Assembly (NCBI RefSeq): GCF_001457835.1
Contig: NZ_LN898229.1
Span: 240,082 to 304,081, forward strand
Source: Fenollaria timonensis
Lineage (GTDB): Bacteria; Bacillota; Clostridia; Tissierellales; Peptoniphilaceae
Reading direction: 5' to 3'
Length of the DNA: 64,000 nucleotides
The translations under genes were made by a program, and so were the position numbers. This document shows, one piece after another, positions 57,515-64,000 of this stretch. Every line of letters begins with the position of its first letter. Positions within the stretch are counted from its first letter, which is position 1. The notes beneath the pieces are model-generated. The model was not told the DNA's origin. It ran no database searches and saw nothing but the letters and a program-made list of their open reading frames with translations.

Positions 57515-58644
57515 TTTTTAACACTCCTAATAAATTTAACCGCTTTCTTAATGATTTCCGCCGACTTTAAGACCTCTTCTTCAGTATTCATCTCGGAAAA
57601 TGAAATTCTTACCGTCTCTTCAGCTTCTTTTTCGCTGTAGCCATAGCCTTCAAGGACACGCATGTGCTTCTTTTGCTTCGATGAGCAAGCAGAAGACGTT
57701 GAAATGTAGACCTCATCTTGCTCTAAGATGTGCACTAAGACCTCGGCCTTGATATTATCAAAAGCTACCGACAAAACGTATGGCGAATAGCCCTCGCCCT
57801 CTGAATGAAGGTGAACGCCATCAAGCTCTTTTAGGCTCTCTATCATTTTATTTTTTAAATCATTTACATATTTATAATTATCTTCTAGATTTTTATCCAA
57901 AATTTTAACCGCTTCAGCAAGAGCTAAGACGCCCGGAACGTTCTCAGTACCTGCTCTTAGAGAAAATTCTTGTTCGCCGCCATAAATAAGTGGCTTAACC
58001 AAGTTCACATCGCGTGCGTAAAGGCAGCCAATGCCCTTAGGCGCGTGAACCTTGTGGCCCGACATCGACAGAAAATCAATATTGCCCTCGCTTAAATCAA
58101 TACGAAGCTTGCCAAAAGCTTGAACCGCGTCAGTCGCAAAAATTATATCTGGATAAAGCCTCTTTACTTCACGAGAAATGCTTTCTACGTCTATGATGCT
58201 GCCCACTTCGTTGTTAACATGCATAAGTGAAACAAAGCCAAAGCCATCATCAAGCTTTGCTAATACATCGTCTAAAGTGATTTGTCCGTCCTTAGGATGA
58301 ATTTTAATCACTTCAAAGCCATTGGCCACTAGATTGTCAATAGGCTTATTCATCGCTTGATGCTCGACCGCCGTCGTCAAAATTTTCTTCTTCTTTATAT
58401 CCTTAATCGAATTTACAATAATGTTATTCGCCTCACTCGCGCAAGACGTAAAAATGATTTCGCCAGACTTGATATTTAGAAATTTTTTGATGACGCTCCT
58501 CGCCTCTTCAAAGTCATTCCTTAGTAAAAAGCCTGCCTTATGTATGCTCGATGGATTCGCATAAGCTTCTTCAAACGCATGCACAGCCGCATCCATCGCC
58601 TCTTTATATACTTTTGTTGTTGCACAATTATCTAAATAAATCAT
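57511..58644 (-). CDS. Cysteine desulfurase (NifS/IscS family)
   Basis: 377 residues from ATG 58644 (GGTGAGG upstream); the frame extends four codons further. It takes sulfur from cysteine using pyridoxal phosphate. MIYLDNCATTK opens the fold, the PLP lysine is in SMSGHKVHAPKG, the cofactor aspartate in FATDAVQAFG, and the sulfur-carrying cysteine in STSSACSSKQ. Overlap with thiI by four bases makes it the likely sulfur donor for tRNA thiolation, so it is the IscS/NifZ type dedicated to ThiI. It starts the long minus-strand operon. Confidence 0.95.
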   Translation of the reverse strand: MIYLDNCATTKVYKEAMDAAVHAFEEAYANPSSIHKAGFLLRNDFEEARSVIKKFLNIKSGEIIFTSCASEANNIIVNSIKDIKKKKILTTAVEHQAMNKPIDNLVANGFEVIKIHPKDGQITLDDVLAKLDDGFGFVSLMHVNNEVGSIIDVESISREVKRLYPDIIFATDAVQAFGKLRIDLSEGNIDFLSMSGHKVHAPKGIGCLYARDVNLVKPLIYGGEQEFSLRAGTENVPGVLALAEAVKILDKNLEDNYKYVNDLKNKMIESLKELDGVHLHSEGEGYSPYVLSVAFDNIKAEVLVHILEQDEVYISTSSACSSKQKKHMRVLEGYGYSEKEAEETVRISFSEMNTEEEVLKSAEIIKKAVKFIRSVKK

Positions 58645-58660
58645 AAACCTCACCACTTCT

Positions 58661-58689
58661 ATTATATTATAAAGCCGTTAAAATAGCAA
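58661..58689 (-). promoter_or_regulatory. Promoter of the cysteine desulfurase operon
   Basis: Minus strand TTGCTA (58684-58689), 17 bases, TATAAT (58661-58666), close to the start codon. Confidence 0.65.
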
Positions 58690-58787
58690 TGAAAAACGCA
58701 TTCTCATGGGAAAAAATAAATATTTATATCATCACTGCCATAAACATAAAATATTATTTGAAAAATCGTATTATTTATATATTTATC

Positions 58788-58816
58788 TTGAAAAAAATCA
58801 ATACTTGTGATAAAAT
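58788..58816 (+). promoter_or_regulatory. Promoter of the LysR-type regulator gene
   Basis: TTGAAA (58788-58793), 17 bases, TAAAAT (58811-58816). Confidence 0.7.
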
Positions 58817-58840
58817 ATCTTTATATGAGGAGGGAAGAAA

Positions 58841-59749
58841 ATGGACATCAGACAAATAGAAACTTTTGTTGAAGTCGTTAGGCTTGAAAGTTTCTCGAAA
58901 GCTGCAGAAAAGCTATTTATAACTCAGCCAACTGTGTCAAATCACATCACCGCTCTTGAAAAAGAAGTCGGCAGTGAACTTATTGACAGAAGCGGTAGGC
59001 TGTTTCGAATTACGCCGACAGGCCAAATTTTGTACGAACATGCGGAGAAGATCATCGATCAGATCAACAATGCTAAGTATGAGATTGACGCCTACGACCA
59101 AGGTCTGCAGGGTAAGATAAGCATTTTGTCGAGCTCCATCCCTAGAGAGTACATCCTTCCTGATTTGATCAAGTCTTTCCTTGAAGAGCACCCGAAAATC
59201 AGTTTTTCGCTGCAAGGAAGCGATTCAAAGGAAGCTATCAAGAAAATTTTGACTTATGAGAATGACTTTGCCATCGTCGGCAAGATGAATGACAACCCAA
59301 AACTTGATTTTGTTAAACTCGTTAAGGACTCAAGTGTACTTATAGTGCCAAATGACAAGTTTGAAAACCTTAAGAATGGTGACACAGTTAAGTTTGAAGA
59401 CATACTCGAAGAAAACTTTATTCTTAGGGAGTATGGCTCTGCCTCTCTCGAAACCATAATCAACGCTATATATCAAAGCTCGAAGGACGCTAGAAAGCTT
59501 AGGATAGTTGGCACATGCGATGACAATGAAGCGATCAAGTCCTTAGTAAGCAAGGGCGTTGGCCTTAGCTTTATGAATAGGATTGCAATCGAAAGAGATA
59601 TTAAGGAAAATAGATTTAAGTACCTTAACATAAAAGGTGTGGATTTCTCAAGAGACTTCTACTTCTTGTATCACAGAGAAAAGCCTCTAAGCCCACTGGG
59701 TAAGAGATTTAAGGACTTTGTCTTAGATTATGTAAAGAAAAATAAATAG
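58841..59749 (+). CDS. LysR-family transcriptional regulator
   Basis: 302 residues. The N-terminal winged helix (MDIRQIETFVEVVRLESFSK, AAEKLFITQPTVSNHI) is a typical LysR DNA-binding domain. The effector domain of two Rossmann-like lobes runs from about residue 90 (GKISILSSSIPREYILPDLI). It resembles CysL/CysB-type regulators of sulfur metabolism, which would suit its divergent neighbour, the cysteine desulfurase, but the effector cannot be read from sequence. AGGAGGGAAGAAA precedes the ATG. The 3' end lies in a 37-bp repeat that recurs after the R-M module. Confidence 0.9.
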   Translation: MDIRQIETFVEVVRLESFSKAAEKLFITQPTVSNHITALEKEVGSELIDRSGRLFRITPTGQILYEHAEKIIDQINNAKYEIDAYDQGLQGKISILSSSIPREYILPDLIKSFLEEHPKISFSLQGSDSKEAIKKILTYENDFAIVGKMNDNPKLDFVKLVKDSSVLIVPNDKFENLKNGDTVKFEDILEENFILREYGSASLETIINAIYQSSKDARKLRIVGTCDDNEAIKSLVSKGVGLSFMNRIAIERDIKENRFKYLNIKGVDFSRDFYFLYHREKPLSPLGKRFKDFVLDYVKKNK

Positions 59750-59777
59750 ATAATGTTTTTTATGGAGTTAGTTTTTT
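59741..59777 (+). repeat. 37-bp imperfect direct repeat, left copy
   Basis: It covers the last codons of the LysR gene and the first stem arm of its terminator. It matches 61704-61740 at 32 of 37 positions. Confidence 0.8.
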
Positions 59778-59792
59778 CTAGCTCCTTTTTTG
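59764..59792 (+). terminator. Terminator of the LysR gene
   Basis: GGAGTTAG / CTAGCTCC with a TTTTTT loop, then TTTTTT. Confidence 0.88.
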
Positions 59793-59820
59793 CGGCATAT
59801 ATAATTCCACATTATATATC

Positions 59821-59849
59821 TTTACATTAAACACTTTTTGTTATATAAT
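59821..59849 (+). promoter_or_regulatory. Promoter of the type II R-M module
   Basis: TTTACA (59821-59826), 17 bases, TATAAT (59844-59849), 22 bases before the endonuclease start codon. Confidence 0.75.
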
Positions 59850-59870
59850 AAAAATCGAAAGGGTGATTAA

Positions 59871-60716
59871 ATGGCAAATATCATAAATGCTATAATAAAT
59901 ATCGTAGAAAATCCTAAGCTCGAGTTAAGAAAATACTCTTCTAGTCATAATAGGGTAAATAGCGTTGGTGAAGCGCTAGAAGAATATATTAAAGATGCTT
60001 TTGCTGGAACTATAAACGAAAATAATGAAAATAAAAGAAATGAAGTACGTTCAAAGATTTTTAGTTACTTAGGTAATCAAAATAATCCACCTGATTGCAT
60101 TCTGCGCGATGGTGATGCAATAGAAATAAAAAAGATTGAGTCAGATACTTCTAATCTTGCGCTAAACAGCAGTTATCCTAAGAATAAATTATTTGCCAAT
60201 AGTCCTATGATTAATAACTCTTGTCGTAATTGTGAACAATGGAATGTTAAAGATATGATTTACACTGTAGGTGTAGTAAAAAATGGTACTCTTAAAGCAT
60301 TAGCATTTGTTTATGGAAGTGAATACTGTGCTGATAATGTTGTTTATGAAAGAGTTAGAAATACAATTAAAGAAGGTATTGGGGGTATTGATGCACTAGA
60401 GTTTGCTGACACAAGAGAACTTGGAAGAGTAAACAGGGTTGATCCTCTAGGTATTTCTTTTCTTCGTGTTCGTGGTATGTGGGGTATTAAAAACCCATTT
60501 GAAACATTTGATTATATTTATAAAAAAGATAAAAACAAAAAATTTAATTTGATGGCTATTATTAACGAGGAAAAGTATTATAGTTTTAACAATTACAAAG
60601 ACTTAGAAAAAATAATAAATAATAATTTAAACGCAGATATTTCAAACGTAAAAATTAAAGATCCTAATAATCCAGCAAAATTAAAAACAGTCAAATTAAT
60701 AAATTTTAGTATGTAG
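59871..60716 (+). CDS. Type II restriction endonuclease, NgoPII-like
   Basis: 281 residues. The protein resembles the NgoPII family, whose known member cuts GGCC. Recognisable stretches are VGEALEEYIKDAFAGT, SYLGNQNNPPDCILRDGDA, IEIKKIESD and SYPKNKLFANSPMIN. PPDCI...AIEIKK fits a PD-(D/E)xK active site (Asp, Glu, Lys). Start ATG 59871 with AAAGGGTGATTAA. The stop is 9 bases before the methylase start, so they form one operon with the nuclease first. The family match is from memory, and the exact recognition site is inferred. Confidence 0.85.
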   Translation: MANIINAIINIVENPKLELRKYSSSHNRVNSVGEALEEYIKDAFAGTINENNENKRNEVRSKIFSYLGNQNNPPDCILRDGDAIEIKKIESDTSNLALNSSYPKNKLFANSPMINNSCRNCEQWNVKDMIYTVGVVKNGTLKALAFVYGSEYCADNVVYERVRNTIKEGIGGIDALEFADTRELGRVNRVDPLGISFLRVRGMWGIKNPFETFDYIYKKDKNKKFNLMAIINEEKYYSFNNYKDLEKIINNNLNADISNVKIKDPNNPAKLKTVKLINFSM

Positions 60717-60725
60717 GTGAAAAAT

Positions 60726-61700
60726 ATGAATATTATAAGTTTATTTTCTGGAGCAGGTGGGCTAGATTTAGGTTTTGAAAGAGCTGGATTCAACATTTTG
60801 TTCGCTAATGAATATGATAAAACAATATGGGAAACATATGAAAGAAATCACAAATCTCCATTAGACAAAAGAGACATTAGAGCTGTTGCTACATCCTTTA
60901 TACCTGATTGTGATGGAATAATTGGAGGTCCACCATGTCAAAGCTGGAGCGAAGCTGGGGCTGGTAGAGGTATTAATGATAGTAGGGGCAAACTATTTTT
61001 TGACTTCATAAGAATTCTTAAAGATAAACAACCAAAATTTTTTGTTGCTGAAAACGTTTCTGGTATGCTTGGTAATGCACATAAAGATGCCGTGAAAAAT
61101 ATTCTTTTTTTATTTAATAACGCTGGATATAACGTAAGCATTAACTTAGTAAATGCTGCAAATTATAATGTACCTCAAGATCGAAAAAGAGTGTTTTACA
61201 TAGGTTTTAGGCAGGATTTAAATGTAAAGTTTAATTTTCCAAAACCTTTAAACAAAAAACTGACTCTAAGAGACTCTATCTGGGATTTAAAAGAGTCAGC
61301 TATTAAGGCTAGAGATAAAAATAAAACAAACGGTAGCGATTGTATTATCCCAAATCATGAGTACTTTACAGGAAACTACTCAACAATTTATATGTCTAGA
61401 AATAGAGTTCGTAGTTGGGATGAACAATCATTTACTATTCAAGCTGGAGGCAGACATGCACCTATACATCCGCAAGCGCCAAAAATGCTCTTTGTTAGTA
61501 AAAATAAAAGAATATTTGTACCAGGGGAAGAAAACCTATATCGCAGACTTACAGTAAGAGAATGTGCTAGAATTCAAACTTTTCCAGATGATTTTATATT
61601 TTATTATGAAAATGTTTCTGATGGATATAAAATGGTTGGCAACGCTGTACCCGTAGAGCTAGCTTACTGCATAGCTAAAAGTATTAAAGATTGTTTTTAA
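60726..61700 (+). CDS. DNA cytosine-5 methyltransferase of the type II R-M module
   Basis: 324 residues from ATG 60726 (AGGTG six bases upstream); a GTG three codons earlier overlaps the ribosome site. Motif I is [17 protein letters not shown], motif [14 protein letters not shown] with the catalytic Cys, motif VI VAENVSG, motif [16 protein letters not shown] and motif [15 protein letters not shown]. Between VIII and IX lies a short target-recognition region with [16 protein letters not shown], as in HaeIII-like enzymes. It should protect host DNA from the neighbouring nuclease. The frame is complete, so the system looks functional. Confidence 0.93.
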   Translation: MNIISLFSGAGGLDLGFERAGFNILFANEYDKTIWETYERNHKSPLDKRDIRAVATSFIPDCDGIIGGPPCQSWSEAGAGRGINDSRGKLFFDFIRILKDKQPKFFVAENVSGMLGNAHKDAVKNILFLFNNAGYNVSINLVNAANYNVPQDRKRVFYIGFRQDLNVKFNFPKPLNKKLTLRDSIWDLKESAIKARDKNKTNGSDCIIPNHEYFTGNYSTIYMSRNRVRSWDEQSFTIQAGGRHAPIHPQAPKMLFVSKNKRIFVPGEENLYRRLTVRECARIQTFPDDFIFYYENVSDGYKMVGNAVPVELAYCIAKSIKDCF

Positions 61701-61703
61701 TAA

Positions 61704-61740
61704 AATAAATAGATTTTGTTTATTATGGAGCTAGTTTTAT
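61704..61740 (+). repeat. 37-bp imperfect direct repeat, right copy
   Basis: Right copy of the sequence at the end of the LysR gene. The terminator stem is cut in half by the ISL3-type element that starts two bases on: GGAGCTAG has no partner arm. Confidence 0.8.
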
Positions 61741-61741
61741 T

Positions 61742-63225
61742 GGCTGTATAATATCTATTGGGGAGTAAAACCTCAATAGATATTTTTTTGATAAAATTAC
61801 AAAAAAAAGTTGCACTTGCACACATTTTATCCTATACTTAAAATACCACTACAACATAGGAGGTGTGTACAAGTGCAAGAATATAATACCATAAATTTGC
61901 TAGCTTGTAAAGATGTAGTTGTTAACAATTTTAAAGAAGGTGAAAATGTAGTAGTTATAGAAGCACAGACAAAAAAGTTAAAAAGCTGCCCATACTGTGG
62001 TTCTAAACATATCTGGGTTCATGATCACAGAACTCAAAAGATAAAAGATACACAGATGCATGGTAAAAAATGCATAATAAACCTAAGAAAAACTAGGTAC
62101 AACTGTAAGTGCTGCGGGAAAAGAATTGATAGCAAAACAGAACTAGTAGCAAAGAAAATGACCATGACAAAAAGACTAGTAGCATCCATAGCTAGAGAGT
62201 TTAGAGAACTTTACTCAATAAAGTCAATATCAAGAAGATACTCAGTAAGCACATCAACAGTTACAAGAGTCCTATCTTACCTATCAGTAGAGAGAAAAAG
62301 TCTTCCAAAAGTACTTTTAATAGACGAGTTTAAAGGCGACAGCGGTTCATACAAGTATCAATGCTCACTTCTAGATGGCATAACACATGAAATCATAGAC
62401 ATAGTTAAAAGTAGGCAAGAAAATATTTTGTTTGAATACTTTAAAAACATACCAAAAGAAGAAAGAGAAAATGTAAAGATATTTGTTAGCGATATGTCAA
62501 AAACATTTAAAAACGTTAAAAACGCATACTTTAAAAACGCAGTACACATAGCAGACAAATATCACTTCGTAAGACAAGTCTCTTGGAGCTTAGAAAACGT
62601 AAGAAAGAGAATACAAAAAGATACATCAGCAGAAATGAGAATATACCTAAAAAGAAGTAAAAGCATACTTACAAAACCAATGCCAAAACTTAATGATGAT
62701 CAAAAGCGAGAAGCAGCTCTAATGCTAGAGATAAGCGAAGAGCTAAGACTAGCATATGGCTTAAAAGAATCCTTCTATCAAGAAGTTCTAGTGCAGAAAA
62801 ACAAAGAACAAGCACAATACAAGGTAAACGCATGGATAGACATATGTAAAAAATCAAAACTTAAAGAGTTTAAATCATGTATAACAGCCTTTACAAACTG
62901 GTCTGATGAAATTACAAACTCATTTGACTACAAACATTCAAATGGAGCACTAGAAGGAAAACATACAAAGATAAAGACACTAAAAAGAAACAGCTTTGGT
63001 ATGAGAAACTTCGAGAGGTTCAGAAAAAGAATAATGCTTTTAGACTAAAATATATATATAAAACATCATAAAAACCTAATAAGCCTATATAGGTTTATTA
63101 GTCATGCAAAAATTACATAAATTTGTGTTATTTTAAGTATATAAATTAAAAACGTGCAAATGTTAGTTTTAACATAAAAAGAGAGACTTAAATCAATAAG
63201 TCTCCCCAATATTTGACATAGAGCC
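61742..63225 (+). mobile_element. ISL3-family insertion sequence, copy 2
   Basis: 1484 bp, one difference found from copy 1 (6517-8000), same orientation. Terminal imperfect 24-bp inverted repeats as in copy 1. No 8-bp target duplication is visible (left flank GTTTTATT, right flank TAAAAAAT). Confidence 0.93.
61873..63048 (+). CDS. ISL3-family transposase, copy 2
   Basis: 391 residues from GTG 61873 with AGGAGG upstream. The predicted protein is the same as that of the copy at 6648-7823: two CxxC zinc motifs, helix-turn-helix, then the DDE core (LLIDEFKGDSG; FVSDMSKTFKN; GALEGKHTKIKTLKR). The frame is intact. It follows the R-M module on the same strand, and the module's own terminator is broken by this element, so read-through from the methylase gene could enter the transposase. 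Confidence 0.94.
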   Translation: MQEYNTINLLACKDVVVNNFKEGENVVVIEAQTKKLKSCPYCGSKHIWVHDHRTQKIKDTQMHGKKCIINLRKTRYNCKCCGKRIDSKTELVAKKMTMTKRLVASIAREFRELYSIKSISRRYSVSTSTVTRVLSYLSVERKSLPKVLLIDEFKGDSGSYKYQCSLLDGITHEIIDIVKSRQENILFEYFKNIPKEERENVKIFVSDMSKTFKNVKNAYFKNAVHIADKYHFVRQVSWSLENVRKRIQKDTSAEMRIYLKRSKSILTKPMPKLNDDQKREAALMLEISEELRLAYGLKESFYQEVLVQKNKEQAQYKVNAWIDICKKSKLKEFKSCITAFTNWSDEITNSFDYKHSNGALEGKHTKIKTLKRNSFGMRNFERFRKRIMLLD

Positions 63226-63263
63226 TAAAAAATTTGATTTTTTACTAAATTTAATAAAAATAA

Positions 63264-63292
63264 GCAAACCCAGGAAAAAATTCCTGGGTTTG
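63264..63292. terminator. Bidirectional hairpin terminator
   Basis: CAAACCCAGG / CCTGGGTTTG with an eight-base AT loop, between IS copy 2 and the LCP gene. T-rich more clearly on the minus strand. Confidence 0.8.
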
Positions 63293-63512
63293 TCTTCACT
63301 CTGAGAAGGCAATTGCCTTCTTTAAACTATAAATAACTTTTCTATAACAATTATATTGATTCTCTTCTCATTATTTCATAAATGATGTTAATGTATAAAT
63401 CGATTCACTCAATAATATCTTTATTCACAAATTGAAGAACTTAGGACTATAAGTCCTAAAACCTTTACGCTATGCGAAGAGAATTGAATCGCAACAAATT
63501 ATCTATATTCAC
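63293..63512. other. Intergenic region with short hairpins and a repeated motif
   Basis: No gene seen. AAGGCAATTGCCTT (63306) and TTAGGACT / AGTCCTAA (63440-63460) are small hairpins. TATTCACAAATT occurs at about 63422 and again at 63506. Confidence 0.5.
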
Positions 63513-63638
63513 AAATTCTTGAAATAAATCGATGCATGGGGCGAAGTCTAGCGAGTGCACGTCCGAGGTGTACTTAGACGTACTCCGCAGGACGTAAACG
63601 AGTGTTACGAGCGCCAGGCGCGATTTAGACAAGAATTT
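63513..63638 (-). ncRNA. Long GC-rich structured element at the 3' end of the LCP gene
   Basis: Outer arms AAATTCTTG / CAAGAATTT and AAATCG / CGATTT enclose a GCGCC-TG-GGCGC hairpin and a long arm ACGTCC...GGACGT with GCGGAGTAC / GTACACCTC inside. The element is far richer in GC than its surroundings. The outer arm includes the LCP stop codon. It has no T run, so it is not a normal terminator. RNA nature, repeat status and family are not known to me. Confidence 0.5.
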
Positions 63639-64000
63639 ATTTAAAGCGGTAATCTCCAAACCAAGGATACACCTTCTCCTCAATCTCCTTCTTCGGTATT
63701 ACCAATGCGCTTAATCCGTGTACGCTACCTGGTTTACCTATTAGTGAAGCTGTCTCCAACTTATCTGAGTGGACTCTACCTATACCAACTTGCAAGATGG
63801 ATGTAGCAATTGTGCCTCCCGGGATATTTGTCTTAACGTTTTTATTGATTGTGTTCCAAATTGAACCTATCTTTAATATATTTTCAGGTCTTAGGACTTT
63901 TTTAGCAAGTGCCTTTATAAAATCTTGTTGTGTCCTTTGTCTACCATAGTCTGCTACACCGTAGCTGGAGTCTTTATAACCTTTTCTAAATCTTAATAGA
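63637..64000 (-). CDS. LCP-family (LytR-CpsA-Psr) cell-wall ligase, C-terminal part
   Basis: 120 codons before the stop are visible; the start lies beyond the window. LRFRKGYKDSSYGVADYGRQ and RTQQDFIKALAKKVLRPENI are the LCP catalytic-domain signature (Arg pair and RQ/QQ block). NTINKNVKTNIP follows. LCP enzymes attach teichoic acids, capsule or other glycopolymers to peptidoglycan at the outer face of the membrane. The C-terminus ends about 60 residues after the core. The polymer used here is unknown. Confidence 0.88.
   Translation of the reverse strand, partial: LLRFRKGYKDSSYGVADYGRQRTQQDFIKALAKKVLRPENILKIGSIWNTINKNVKTNIPGGTIATSILQVGIGRVHSDKLETASLIGKPGSVHGLSALVIPKKEIEEKVYPWFGDYRFK

Noticed and set aside
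63465-63683. A 72-codon minus-strand frame over the structured element
   Set aside because: It overlaps the real LCP 3' end in another frame, has no ribosome site and looks like a by-product of the GC-rich hairpin.

Overview
The window comes from a low-GC Gram-positive bacterium, most likely an anaerobic Clostridia/Tissierellia-type Firmicute (a Peptoniphilaceae-like host is my guess, not shown). The grounds are an S-box SAM riboswitch before metK, a clostridial rpoB-rpoC-L7Ae-rpsL-rpsG-fusA-tuf cluster, a sortase-anchored CnaB-repeat surface protein, an LCP cell-wall enzyme, strong AGGAGG-type ribosome sites and frequent TTG/GTG starts. No rRNA or tRNA gene was seen.

Layout. 0-5.8 kb: a minus-strand operon read from a cobalamin riboswitch, cbiM-cbiN-cbiQ-cbiO (cobalt uptake), then precorrin-2 dehydrogenase, hemC, a cobA-hemD fusion and hemB, which supplies tetrapyrrole and cobalt for corrinoid synthesis. 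5.9-6.4 kb: a small secreted protein whose promoter carries four 11-bp-phased repeats. 6.5-8.0 kb: ISL3-type insertion sequence, copy 1. 8.1-20.6 kb: translation and transcription operon, with a strikingly acidic RpoB tail. 20.7-26.5 kb: an MgtC-like membrane protein and a large LPXTG-like adhesin gene split by a frameshift at a run of eight G. 26.5-36 kb: metK with its riboswitch, a MATE exporter, IS30-type element copy 1, a CBS-type pyrophosphatase, signal peptidase, an SDR reductase, trmB, a GH3 lipoprotein and an ArsC/Spx-like protein.

36-44.2 kb is a visibly AT-rich defence island on the minus strand. It holds a BcgI-like restriction-modification pair (fused nuclease-methylase plus specificity subunit) followed by an OLD-type ATPase/TOPRIM nuclease and a UvrD-like helicase, i.e. 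a Gabija-type pair. IS30 copy 2 splits the nuclease-methylase gene. 44.7-47.4 kb: two tandem alanine/glycine:cation symporters. 47.5-47.9 kb: an orphan BrnA antitoxin with the last codons of its lost BrnT toxin. 47.9-58.7 kb: gltX, proS, a two-subunit ABC exporter, a beta-CASP nuclease, thiI and a cysteine desulfurase. 58.8-63.2 kb: a LysR regulator, then a type II R-M module (NgoPII-like endonuclease and cytosine methylase) flanked by a 37-bp imperfect direct repeat, then ISL3 copy 2. 63.2-64.0 kb: a structured GC-rich element and the 3' end of an LCP gene.

The defence and surface genes look like the variable part of the window: two R-M systems, a Gabija-type pair, a toxin-antitoxin relic, four IS copies and a probable phase-variable adhesin are set among conserved housekeeping operons. 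I did not find a system I can call wholly new. The most promising leads are the acidic RpoB tail, the poly-G adhesin switch, the 11-bp-phased operator, the shared R-M/Gabija operon and the structured element next to the LCP gene.
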